A DNA stretch of 60,895 nucleotides from Muribaculaceae bacterium (GCA_023667015.1 JAMPAX010000001.1:413939-474833), one strand, 5' to 3'; positions 7,551 to 14,547 are shown, numbered from the stretch's first letter. Numbers and translations: made by a program. Notes: generated from the sequence alone by a model not told the origin.

Positions 7551-7847
7551 TTGACACAACAGAGGTTGTGGATGGTAGTGGAAAGTATCAATACGCTTTT
7601 AAAGACGACAAGGCAGAATTGGAACGTGTCAATGAGAACGTTCATTCAGAAACTTCAGAAACCGAAACCGAGTGAGAATTTGCAAGAATTTGCGATTGAA
7701 ATTTGGCTGAGACAAACAGCCAAATATCCGTGGCACCTGTCCAACCTCGTATCCTCGTTGCGACTCAACACATTCACCAAAATAGACCTGCAAAAGTGGC
7801 TTGATGAGCCATTTACGCCACCTCCTGATGATACTGAAATTTCTTAG
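7551..7847 (+). CDS. Doubtful small ORF between the polymerase gene and repeat R2
   Basis: A 98-residue frame whose second half (AIEIWLRQTAKYPW, then KWLDEPFTPPPDD) looks like real protein, while the first half is less convincing. An overlapping frame at 7487-7675 ends in a run of SETSETETE. The stretch is richer in G+C than the rest of the element. It could be one gene broken by a frameshift or the 3' remnant of a gene from elsewhere. No family is recognised. Confidence 0.35.
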   Translation: MTQQRLWMVVESINTLLKTTRQNWNVSMRTFIQKLQKPKPSENLQEFAIEIWLRQTAKYPWHLSNLVSSLRLNTFTKIDLQKWLDEPFTPPPDDTEIS

Positions 7848-8206
7848 GGGGGATAGGCGACCCTACGCGACCTTTGATTAGTGGGTAACCGGTTGATTGT
7901 CCGCCGATGAGCTTATGCTATAAAAATTTATTTTGGACACTATTGGATATATCCCTGAAATAAGTGAATTTTGAGGTGTGTTGATTACACACACAGAAGG
8001 TCTGACTTGACAAATACTTTTTTTGATTGACATTATATCTGATTAGTGTATTTGGATGTAAGTTGTTATTATACAATGTTTTGTTCAATGGTTGGTTTAT
8101 ATAATTTCTTGTGATGGATGTCTTATTGTGGATGTCTTATTTGTTGAGTAATCCATACTTTCATTACCTCTGTCACCATAAATATGGTATATAAAAGATA
8201 GAAAGT
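7848..8206. other. 359-bp non-coding region with G+C-rich block and repeat R2
   Basis: From 7848 to about 7915 the sequence is G+C-rich with short palindromes (for example GGTAACCGGTTG), unlike its surroundings. R2 follows at 7945, then AT-rich sequence up to the next gene. No gene is seen. Next to a polymerase-like gene and with a hairpin-bearing repeat, it is a reasonable place for a replication or transfer origin, but no iterons or nick site are proven. Confidence 0.4.
7945..8025. repeat. Direct repeat R2 with internal hairpin
   Basis: Second copy of the repeat at 5560. The first 33 bases are identical; the central hairpin is GTGTGT-loop-ACACAC instead of TATGTG/CACATA; the block AGAAGGTCTGAC is kept. 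Conservation of a stem with changed bases suggests that the structure matters. Confidence 0.7.
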
Positions 8207-8659
8207 ATGAATGAGAGTTATGATAGTGCAATACTCTTTGAACATCCAATAAACATTGATGATGGTCCAGAGGGGAAACCAGATATAAAGACAATCTGGG
8301 GGTTACTTTACAACAAGTCAGAACGTAGGTATGAGGGATGGTATAGGGATATGCTTGGGGAAATTACTTATGTTATGGGGTGTGAAAGGTTACAACACAA
8401 TCGAGGTGATATGAGTAAAACACATTGGTATCTCCCTTCTGGGAAGGTTATACCAATCTCCCCAGCAATGGTATATTTTGTTTATAAGACCTTATCCCCT
8501 GATATAATCAATTTCAGGATAATAGAATTTGATAATCCAATAGAGTTCAAAGCAGGAGAGAATGATGGTATATATCTCCTTTCAAATCAACCTTTTATTA
8601 GATATGGATTGATTAAGAATACACACAATAATAAGGATAATGATGAAGAAATTAAGTAA
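8207..8659 (+). CDS. Paralogous small protein family, member 1
   Basis: 150 residues, no recognised family. It opens with YDSAILFEHPINI and IWGLLYN and has a central W-LPSG segment. The same skeleton (a hydrophobic strand ending in P-I, IYGLLYN, a KNGG or equivalent turn, NW-LPNG, a C-terminal sli-RYK) recurs in the genes at 8867, 10,167 and, shortened, 9971. The four members lie within 2.4 kb on two convergent strands. No signal peptide or membrane segment is visible and the protein is acidic. It is the first gene of a plus-strand operon and overlaps the next gene by 20 bp. The function is unknown. Confidence 0.65.
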   Translation: MNESYDSAILFEHPINIDDGPEGKPDIKTIWGLLYNKSERRYEGWYRDMLGEITYVMGCERLQHNRGDMSKTHWYLPSGKVIPISPAMVYFVYKTLSPDIINFRIIEFDNPIEFKAGENDGIYLLSNQPFIRYGLIKNTHNNKDNDEEIK

Positions 8660-8843
8660 ATCAGCTAAAATAAGCATTGAGGTCAATGAGAACCTGAGTG
8701 AAGATATAATAATTGACTTGAATGAGGTTTTACAACTTCCAATAATAGTTAATCCACTTTTAGAAACTAAAAGTGAAACATCACATAAACTCCTGACCTT
8801 TGAGCAATTTGTAGCAGGAGCAAAACAGAAAACACATAAATAA
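8640..8843 (+). CDS. Small hypothetical protein in the paralogue operon
   Basis: 67 residues, starting at the double ATG at 8640 and overlapping the end of the preceding gene by 20 bp, which suggests coupled translation. It has an ISIEVNENLSEDIIIDL strand-rich start and ends in TFEQFVAGAKQKTHK. No family is recognised. Its position between two paralogues supports a shared role. Confidence 0.55.
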   Translation: MMKKLSKSAKISIEVNENLSEDIIIDLNEVLQLPIIVNPLLETKSETSHKLLTFEQFVAGAKQKTHK

Positions 8844-8866
8844 TATATACAATAAAAGAAAGTGCT

Positions 8867-9268
8867 ATGGAACAAAAATATAGATATGATGCAGTAATTG
8901 TGCTCGATAGAGCAATAGAGATTTTTGGTGAGGGTGCAATTTATGGACTCTATATCAACCTCGAAGATGAGAAAGTCAATAATGCTAATGGTAATCAGAT
9001 TGAGAATTACATTGCTTATGTATTGTGTTGCTCACAATGGTTAAAGAATGGTGGGAAAATTGAGGATGATGACTTGAACTGGACTCATCAACAGCAGCAC
9101 CTAGATGTACACCTCAGCATTGGTTTGATGAGATTTATCGAGGTTCTGTTTAATGGAATGATAGGATATAAACTAATCAATATTGACCCTGTTGAGGTTG
9201 AGGATACACTCATCACTGACCCAGGTATAATACAGAAATACACCCAACAGGAAGGAGGTGAAGAATGA
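8867..9268 (+). CDS. Paralogous small protein family, member 2
   Basis: 133 residues with the family pattern YDAVIVLDRAIEI, AIYGLYIN, QWLKNGGKIEDDDLNW, FIEVLFN and a final DPGIIQKYTQQ. It is closest to the protein encoded on the opposite strand at 10,167-10,601 (KWLKNGGE and FFEVLF at the same places). It lacks known catalytic motifs. A good ribosome-binding sequence near its end (GGAGGTGA) serves the next overlapping gene. Confidence 0.65.
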   Translation: MEQKYRYDAVIVLDRAIEIFGEGAIYGLYINLEDEKVNNANGNQIENYIAYVLCCSQWLKNGGKIEDDDLNWTHQQQHLDVHLSIGLMRFIEVLFNGMIGYKLINIDPVEVEDTLITDPGIIQKYTQQEGGEE

Positions 9269-9444
9269 ATTTGCTGTTAGAACGTGATGAGTTTATCAAG
9301 GATAAGGAGTTAAAGGAGGAGTTTCTGAACAAACATAACTCCAACAACAAGGTGTTACAATACTCTGATTTCAAGAATAAATACCTCCACAATTCTGAGA
9401 CAGATAACCAAGATAAGGATATGATAGTAAGACTAAAAAAGTAA
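9265..9444 (+). CDS. Small charged protein at the end of the paralogue operon
   Basis: A 59-residue frame that starts in an ATGA overlap with the preceding stop and is preceded by GAAGGAGGTGAAG, an unusually good Shine-Dalgarno for this genome. The protein is mostly charged (ERDEFIKDKELKEEF) and ends in VRLKK. A terminator follows 33 bp downstream. No family is recognised. Confidence 0.6.
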   Translation: MNLLLERDEFIKDKELKEEFLNKHNSNNKVLQYSDFKNKYLHNSETDNQDKDMIVRLKK

Positions 9445-9477
9445 TTTGCTGAATAAGATATTATTATGTTTATTGAT

Positions 9478-9517
9478 GACCACAGGTGAGAATAGTATTC
9501 TAATCTGTGGTCTTTTT
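9478..9517 (+). terminator. Rho-independent terminator of the plus-strand paralogue operon
   Basis: An 8-bp perfect stem GACCACAG/CTGTGGTC followed by five T residues, directly after the 59-residue gene. Confidence 0.85.
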
Positions 9518-9598
9518 ATATTTCGCACGTTCGCAAACTTCATAGAGATACAAAGAAAGGTGCATTGTTCTTGAGATTGTGTAAGGATGAGGTTGCTC

Positions 9599-9883
9599 TT
9601 ATGCTCCATTATAATTATCCCATCTCCATCTTAAATTCTCTCTATTAACATAATCAGGCAATATGATTCTAGGAGGAATTGATGCTCCATAGGACCATCT
9701 TGCCTTATCTGATAAAAAAACATCACCATTCTCAGAGATACGTAGATGTCCTGAATCAAACAAGAAATGTATATCCATTCTCATAGCAAAACCATTATCG
9801 GCAGTATCGGCACCATTATATTTATATGGTTTTATGTGAGCTGCTTCTAATACTTCGGGCATTGCAACAACTGGTCTACTCAC
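9599..9883 (-). pseudogene. HNH endonuclease, C-terminal remnant
   Basis: 94 residues from a weak GTG. EVLEAAHIKPY, then an Asn in DNGFAMRMDIHFLFD, give the H-N-H core of restriction-type HNH nucleases, and GHLRISENGDVFLS continues the family pattern. Normally a long N-terminal region and a Cys-containing loop precede this core. Here the frame is cut by a stop only four codons upstream of the GTG, directly against the stem of the terminator at 9881-9922. It is best read as a decayed 3' fragment, although a minimal HNH domain could still fold. Confidence 0.7.
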
Positions 9884-9922
9884 AAAACAAGGTCATAGAA
9901 GGATACTCACCCTCCTATGACC
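9881..9922 (-). terminator. Terminator of the minus-strand paralogue operon
   Basis: The minus strand forms GGTCATAGGAGG with CCTTCTATGACC (one mismatch) around an 8-base loop, followed by TTGTTTTGTG. It ends the operon formed by the genes at 10,167 and 9971. Confidence 0.65.
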
Positions 9923-9970
9923 CTACACAATATATAAAAGAAAGTGATGAATGCTCACTCTGTTTTGTCA

Positions 9971-10174
9971 TCACATATAATGAATGATTTCCTCACCATT
10001 CTCATAGTCTTTTAGTTTGGTTAATATTCTATTAATCAGGGATTGGGATGTGACTACTGTAATCTCATCCTCCCTGTCTGTATGATAGAGATATCCATAT
10101 ATAGTAATGTTGCTTTGGGGAAACTCCACTGGTTTTGTGCAGACTATGACCATATTGTAATTTCCTTCATTCAT
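9971..10174 (-). CDS. Short member of the paralogous small protein family
   Basis: 67 residues from the ATG at 10,174, which overlaps the stop of the upstream gene by 8 bp. It keeps the N-terminal part (YNMVIVCTKPVEF, ITIYGYLYH) and the C-terminal part (SQSLINRILTKLK) of the family but lacks the central KNGG/NW-LPNG region. It may be an internal deletion derivative or a distinct minimal form. Confidence 0.55.
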   Translation of the reverse strand: MNEGNYNMVIVCTKPVEFPQSNITIYGYLYHTDREDEITVVTSQSLINRILTKLKDYENGEEIIHYM

Positions 10175-10601
10175 CTTTACCAAGTTTCTTTTTATATCTG
10201 TCAATCAGTGATGGGTTGACCACCATTCTGGGTTCATCATCATCTATCTCATCCTTATTATATTGGATTGGTTCTCCTGCTTCCAACTCCTTATAGTTGA
10301 CATCATCTTTGAATAAAACCTCAAAGAAATGAGAAACTGGTGTATAACCATATATTATATTACCATTTGGGAGGAACCAGTTATAAAAGTTGTCGTGTAC
10401 CTCACCACCATTCTTCAGCCATTTTGCAATTCCATAGTGAAAACTAAAGTACTCTCTTATCCTACTTGAACCACATCTTTGTTCATATTCTTTTTCTTCT
10501 TCCTGATTGTAGAGCAGACCATAAATTGTTCCATTTGGGTTTTCAGGATGCAGTGCTATTGGTGTTTCCAATACTGCTATAGCATCTAAATCTTTCATCA
10601 C
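10167..10601 (-). CDS. Paralogous small protein family, member 3
   Basis: 144 residues and the clearest family member: DAIAVLETPIAL, GTIYGLLYNQEEE, KWLKNGGEV, NWFLPNGNI, SHFFEVLF and NPSLIDRYKKKLG. It is acidic and probably cytoplasmic. It forms a two-gene operon with the short paralogue downstream. The palindrome S2 lies about 45 bp upstream of its start and could control it. The function is unknown. Confidence 0.65.
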   Translation of the reverse strand: MMKDLDAIAVLETPIALHPENPNGTIYGLLYNQEEEKEYEQRCGSSRIREYFSFHYGIAKWLKNGGEVHDNFYNWFLPNGNIIYGYTPVSHFFEVLFKDDVNYKELEAGEPIQYNKDEIDDDEPRMVVNPSLIDRYKKKLGKDE

Positions 10602-10643
10602 TTGTATATTATATTGTATTGTATATAGTATTTATGACCTCTG

Positions 10644-10671
10644 TGTGTCAAAATAATCCTATAAGATTATG
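10644..10671. repeat. Palindromic site S2
   Basis: TGTGTCAAAATAATC and then GATTA: the same TGTGnCAAAATAATC-N6-GATTA pattern as at 64 and 10,870. It lies upstream of the gene at 10,167-10,601. Confidence 0.55.
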
Positions 10672-10877
10672 TTGTTCAAGTTTGACTTGTAAAATCTTTG
10701 CGACATCCGTACGAAAATTTTATTATGAAACACCCCTTGATTGTGTATGACAGTCAGGGGGATTTCTTCATTCATATTCAATACATTGACCCAATTGCTA
10801 AAGTTTGCTAACAATCTGTTATTCTTCAGGTTATCCCTTGGTGGGGTCGAAAATGATCTGTAATTTAGCTGTGCCAA
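10659..10877 (-). CDS. Doubtful ORF between sites S2 and S3
   Basis: A 72-residue frame that begins inside S3 and ends inside S2. The middle (PPRDNLKNNRLLANF, PLTVIHNQGVF) is somewhat protein-like, but the two ends are simply the repeat sequences read through, and no promoter or ribosome-binding site is seen. Confidence 0.25.
   Translation of the reverse strand: MAQLNYRSFSTPPRDNLKNNRLLANFSNWVNVLNMNEEIPLTVIHNQGVFHNKIFVRMSQRFYKSNLNNIIL
10705..10721. repeat. ATCCGTACGAAAATTTT repeat
   Basis: This 17-mer recurs with one mismatch at 14,362-14,378 (G for A), 157 bp from the right att repeat. A 10-base inverted partial match lies at 9520-9529. It could be an integrase or excisionase site. Confidence 0.35.
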
Positions 10878-10897
10878 AATAATCCTACAAGATTATA
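10870..10897. repeat. Palindromic site S3
   Basis: TGTGCCAAAATAATC followed by GATTA. Its 16-bp core is the exact reverse complement of the S1 core. It ends three bases before the ATG of the pseudo-recombinase gene, so it overlaps that gene's promoter region. Confidence 0.55.
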
Positions 10898-10900
10898 ATA

Positions 10901-11479
10901 ATGGATACTGTTAGAGTTGTCATATATGCTAATCCAGATGATGTTTTCATCTTGAATACCTACTCAAAATCCAAGCACTACAAAGTGGTGAAGGTGTTTG
11001 AAGTTGGTGTTTTGGTGTGGTATGACATTGTGAAATTCATTCAGCTCAACAATATCCAAATGGTGCTGGTGATGAACTGCACATCCATCTCTTGCAAGGT
11101 GTATGATTTCCTTTCAATAGTCAATGACCTGTGCAAGATTAAGGTCTGTGTTCACATACACACCTATAAGATTGACTCACTACTTCCAACTGGGAAAGTG
11201 AACCCAGTTTTCAGAACTGCTTGTAAAATCCTGTATGAATTTGACACTCTTGATAGGAACCAATCCAAAGAGAGATTAGAAAAAGGATATTCTTCCCATA
11301 GGAGGAGAGGAGGGAGAGTTGGAAGAAAGAAAGGATACAGAAAAAGTTATGACCAGTACCTAATAGAATATGAGAAGGAGATAGACCTATTAATAGAGGG
11401 TGTATCCCTTAAAAGGATAAGAGACCTCACTGGTACCAGCATCAGCACATTAAGAAAACTCAAAATCATCTTTGTGTGA
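10901..11479 (+). CDS. Catalytically dead serine recombinase paralogue
   Basis: 192 residues. The C-terminal 60 residues (GRVGRKKGYRKS, then LTGTSISTLRKLK) clearly match the DNA-binding end of the active recombinase encoded just downstream (LGRKEGYRKS, LTGTSESTIVRLK). In the N-terminal domain the catalytic motif YARVSS of the partner corresponds to YANPDD, and the RLGR arginines are replaced by a CTSISC segment, so the nucleophilic Ser and the active-site Arg residues are gone. The length of the catalytic domain is roughly kept, so it was not simply truncated. A regulatory or site-binding role, or hetero-oligomerisation with the active enzyme, is inferred. Confidence 0.7.
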   Translation: MDTVRVVIYANPDDVFILNTYSKSKHYKVVKVFEVGVLVWYDIVKFIQLNNIQMVLVMNCTSISCKVYDFLSIVNDLCKIKVCVHIHTYKIDSLLPTGKVNPVFRTACKILYEFDTLDRNQSKERLEKGYSSHRRRGGRVGRKKGYRKSYDQYLIEYEKEIDLLIEGVSLKRIRDLTGTSISTLRKLKIIFV

Positions 11480-11562
11480 TTTGCGAAATATGAAATTCTA
11501 TATTCGATGCTGTCAAATAAATCAAAGAGAGAAATAAAAGCAATTTCAACCTGCTTTCAAAA

Positions 11563-12270
11563 ATGATTACAGACTTAAATGATAGCAACTTTAAAATGAA
11601 AGCAAAAATGGAAAGTACAAGAATAAAATCAGTCATCTACGCAAGAGTTAGTTCTGTGGGTGAACGTCAATCAACCACACGTCAAGTTGAAGACCTCAAA
11701 ATCTATGCAGACAAGAATGGGTATGAAATTCAGAATGTCTTTGAAGAGCACATCTCAGGTGCAACAAAGAACAAGGATAGGATTGTACTCAATGAGTGTC
11801 TTGATTTCTGTATGAGCAATGGAACTGATATTCTGCTGCTATCAGAGTTGAGTCGACTGGGTAGAAATGTTGATGAGGTACTTGCTAACGTGAGATACTG
11901 CAAAGACCATCACCTTAATATATATTTCCAAAAGGAGGGTATCTCAATTTTTGATAGAGATGGAAAAGAAAACCCATTTCTCACAATTATGATTGCTGTA
12001 CTTGGAACCTGTGCTCAGATGGAAAGAGACTCGATATACTACAGACTTCAAAGTGGAAGGAAACAATATGTGGAAAAGTGCATAAAGGAAACTGGAAAGT
12101 CTGGACTTGGTCGCAAGGAGGGATACAGAAAATCCAAGGAAACAAAGAAGGAACAATATAAAGAGGTGTTGAAACTGCTCAAAGGTGGATACCCCATCCG
12201 CAAGGTTGTTGTCCTCACTGGAACATCAGAAAGTACAATTGTGAGATTGAAAAAAGAATTTGCTATATGA
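11563..12270 (+). CDS. Serine recombinase (resolvase/invertase family)
   Basis: 235 residues from the longest start; the ATG at 11,608 (MESTRIK) would place the nucleophile at residue 15 and is more natural. VIYARVSS holds the catalytic Ser and an active-site Arg, and LLLSELSRLGR is the second catalytic block. LGTCAQMERDS begins the long E helix. The C-terminus has a small helix-turn-helix (IRKVVVLTGTSESTI). This is the size of a Tn3-type resolvase or Hin-type invertase, not of a large integrase. It may resolve dimers, invert a segment, or act at the S1-S3 palindromes. A small membrane-protein gene overlaps its stop. Confidence 0.9.
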   Translation: MITDLNDSNFKMKAKMESTRIKSVIYARVSSVGERQSTTRQVEDLKIYADKNGYEIQNVFEEHISGATKNKDRIVLNECLDFCMSNGTDILLLSELSRLGRNVDEVLANVRYCKDHHLNIYFQKEGISIFDRDGKENPFLTIMIAVLGTCAQMERDSIYYRLQSGRKQYVEKCIKETGKSGLGRKEGYRKSKETKKEQYKEVLKLLKGGYPIRKVVVLTGTSESTIVRLKKEFAI

Positions 12271-12425
12271 CAACAATCAGAAACATCCTCATCAACACAT
12301 TGATTGCAGGTGCATCCCTTTGCATCTATGCAGTTGCAATGTGCAAATACATTGGTCTTTTTCTCTCCTTATCATTTGTTTTTGTGCAGTTTCTGTGCAA
12401 TCCTGATAAAGGAACTGCTAAATAA
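12267..12425 (+). CDS. Small hydrophobic membrane protein
   Basis: A 52-residue frame starting in an ATGA overlap with the serine recombinase stop. Two hydrophobic stretches (about residues 5-25 and 28-45, with CIYAVAMCKYIG and LFLSLSFVFV) predict two membrane helices; the tail NPDKGTAK is polar. The overlap supports co-expression with the recombinase. The function is unknown. Confidence 0.45.
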   Translation: MTTIRNILINTLIAGASLCIYAVAMCKYIGLFLSLSFVFVQFLCNPDKGTAK

Positions 12426-12581
12426 AGCTAAAAATTACCCAATAGCACAAAATCCTTGAAAAATGTGTTATATTTATAGTGTAGTCTATCTCAATCCAAT
12501 TCCAATGGTCTTATCATCCAAATAACAGGATGGATAAAAATGGACTGTATCTTAGACTTGAAAATAATTAAATCAATAGAT

Positions 12582-12905
12582 ATGAGTGAATTAAATTATG
12601 GTGTGACCACTACACCTTATAATAGTGGAGGATTTATGTATGGATTTGCTGATTTTCTGAAGACAGTAGTAAAACAGAGTATGGAGGAAGTCATCCAAAA
12701 CAAGATGTATGAGAATGTGGTTCTTGACCAGAACCTGACCGCAAAACAACTCTGCGAGAGATGGCACATCACAAAGAATACCCTCCTTGCATGGGAGAAA
12801 AAAGGTGTTATCTCTCACATAATGACAGGTGGGAGAAAAAAGGTCTACTCTCTCAAAGATGTGAGGGAAGCAGAAGCAGATGGTTTAATAAAAGGTGTTG
12901 CGTGA
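12582..12905 (+). CDS. Excisionase-like helix-turn-helix protein
   Basis: 107 residues from the ATG at 12,582 (an in-frame start 42 bp upstream is less likely). The C-terminal half, LTAKQLCERWHITKNTLLAW followed by GGRKKVYSLKDVRE, is the winged helix-turn-helix of the excisionase/MerR-like (HTH_17) class common next to Bacteroidetes integrases. The N-terminal 45 residues are specific to the group. Its TGA overlaps the integrase ATG by one base. It probably controls the direction of integrase-driven recombination. Confidence 0.8.
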   Translation: MSELNYGVTTTPYNSGGFMYGFADFLKTVVKQSMEEVIQNKMYENVVLDQNLTAKQLCERWHITKNTLLAWEKKGVISHIMTGGRKKVYSLKDVREAEADGLIKGVA

Positions 12906-14257
12906 TGTTGACAGTACAAATCAGAACAAAGAGTAAGGATGGGGTTGCCCCTCTTTACACCAGACTCAAAATCAATGACAAAGCAGTCTGGATTAACCTA
13001 CACCTGAATGTGGATGTGCAGAAGTGGGCAGAAGCATCAGTATCTGACAGGAAGATTGCAAACTTCCTTGACAGACTTGACTATGCCAGAAAACTATCAG
13101 AGATAGAGTTTGAGGTAAAGGAACTCCGCAGACATCATCGACTGACAAAGGATGCACTGGATGAGGTAATCAAGAGGGTTGTATTTGCAGAGGTGCGAGA
13201 ACAGCTCATCAAGGATGAGGATATTGAGAAACAACTCAAGGAGCGTCAGAGAAAGGATGTCAAGAGATTTGTCAAAGAGTATGTGGAGGGGATAGAGAAA
13301 GGTGAAATCCTCAATACCAAGAACAAGAAATATTCCAAGAATAGCATCAAGTCGTGGACCCAGTTCAGAAGACTGTTTCTTGATTGCTACAAGGGTATGT
13401 CATTCACTTGGGATGAGATGACACAGTCTATTGTTCAGAAGTTTATGCTCTATCTGGATAAGCATCAGTATATGGGTGAGACCAAGAATAGACATATTGG
13501 GATATACAGTACCCTCATCTCTGTTGCTGAAAAAGAAAAACTGCACAATAATGGTGTGGCAAGAAAGTGGTTGCACACAGTCACTGTGACTGATGATGAT
13601 AGGAGAGCACGCATCTACCTTACAATGGATGAACTCAAAGCACTCTATTCAATGCCACTCATAGGTCTGCAAGAGGTTGTAAGAGACTGGTTTCTGATTG
13701 GTTGTTACACCTCCCTGCGATATGATGAATTCAGCAAAATAGAACCCGGGTGCATTGGTTACACCATCAAGGGAAACAAGGTCATTCGCATTAAGCAAGG
13801 AAAGGTAAACTCCAAGGTCGTTATCCCCATCATTAATGATGAACTGGAAACACTTTTGGAGAAATACAACTATTCAGCACCCAAGCTCAATGAACAGGTG
13901 ATGAACAGATACCTAAAAGATATTTGCAAGGAGTTGGCAAAGACTGAACCATCATTGGGAATGAAGATGAGAACCCTCCTAACCAAGACAGAGAGGAAGG
14001 GAGTTGCATCAGGTAAGATGGAGTTTGAATATGATAGTGAGGGGTTTGTAGTAAAACCACGTTGGCAACTTATTTCATGTCACACTGCAAGGAGAACATG
14101 TATCACCAATATGTATCTGAGTGGTAAATTTTCAACAAGACAGATAATGAGTGTGAGTGGTCATAAGAAGGAGGATACTTTTTTGAAATATGTCAGACTT
14201 TCCTTGGATGAGAAGGCAGATGATGTAGCAATGGCAGCAGCAGATGGTCTGTTCTGA
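12905..14257 (+). CDS. int: Tyrosine recombinase / site-specific integrase
   Basis: 450 residues from the ATG at 12,905, chosen because it overlaps the stop of the excisionase-like gene (TGATG); the frame upstream of it is the shadow of that gene. The N-terminal arm-binding domain begins LTVQIRTKSKDG, as in Bacteroidetes phage-type integrases. The SAM-like core-binding domain lies near residues 110-230. The catalytic domain has SLRYDEFSKI (first Arg), HTARRT (His-x-x-Arg), SGHKKEDTF (His) and the nucleophile Tyr in FLKYVR. It is oriented toward the tRNA-Leu attachment site about 280 bp downstream, so it is the integrase that placed this element. Confidence 0.93.
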   Translation: MLTVQIRTKSKDGVAPLYTRLKINDKAVWINLHLNVDVQKWAEASVSDRKIANFLDRLDYARKLSEIEFEVKELRRHHRLTKDALDEVIKRVVFAEVREQLIKDEDIEKQLKERQRKDVKRFVKEYVEGIEKGEILNTKNKKYSKNSIKSWTQFRRLFLDCYKGMSFTWDEMTQSIVQKFMLYLDKHQYMGETKNRHIGIYSTLISVAEKEKLHNNGVARKWLHTVTVTDDDRRARIYLTMDELKALYSMPLIGLQEVVRDWFLIGCYTSLRYDEFSKIEPGCIGYTIKGNKVIRIKQGKVNSKVVIPIINDELETLLEKYNYSAPKLNEQVMNRYLKDICKELAKTEPSLGMKMRTLLTKTERKGVASGKMEFEYDSEGFVVKPRWQLISCHTARRTCITNMYLSGKFSTRQIMSVSGHKKEDTFLKYVRLSLDEKADDVAMAAADGLF

Positions 14258-14361
14258 ATAGAGGAAACTCAAGAGGAAACCATTGAAAAGTATAGAGAGT
14301 AATCAGATTGTAGGTTGTTTCCTATGCTTTTTATTATTGTCCTTATTTTTAGGATATTAAT

Positions 14362-14378
14362 ATCCGTGCGAAAATTTT
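14362..14378. repeat. ATCCGTGCGAAAATTTT repeat near the right end
   Basis: Single-mismatch copy of the 17-mer at 10,705-10,721. It lies in the non-coding stretch between the integrase gene and the attachment site. Confidence 0.35.
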
Positions 14379-14442
14379 GGTTGACAAAATGCTGCCAGTG
14401 AATATGATAGCTAAATATCTGAGCTTGAATTCAATAAAGTTT

Positions 14443-14528
14443 ACAAGGTGTACCAAAAGTGACCAAATCTGGGTGATAAAAAAGAAAATCACCTTGCATC
14501 TACTTGATTTTAAGTAAATTACAAGGTG
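14443..14528. repeat. ACAAGGTG arm-type repeats beside the right att site
   Basis: ACAAGGTG occurs at 14,443-14,450 and 14,521-14,528, both preceded by an AAGT..TT context, with an inverted CACCTTG at 14,490-14,496. Three copies within 90 bp of the core site suggest integrase arm-binding sites. The wider gap 14,258-14,535 holds nothing else that I can identify. Confidence 0.45.
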
Positions 14529-14534
14529 AAATCT

Positions 14535-14547
14535 GTGCCCAGAACAG
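14535..14547. repeat. Right attachment-site repeat in the tRNA-Leu 3' end
   Basis: Identical 13-bp match to bases 1-13. It covers the acceptor strand, discriminator base and part of the T arm of tRNA-Leu, so crossover here restores the tRNA. Confidence 0.8.

Noticed and set aside
7487..7675. A 62-codon frame overlapping the doubtful gene at 7551
   Set aside because: It has no recognised family and a low-complexity end. Kept only as a comment on a possible frameshifted gene.
5560..8025. The repeats as a CRISPR array
   Set aside because: There are only two copies, 2.4 kb apart, with genes between them and no regular spacers or cas genes.
1..14534. The element as a prophage or conjugative transposon
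   Set aside because: No capsid, portal, terminase, tail, relaxase or type IV secretion gene is seen. It is better called a small integrative or satellite-like element.
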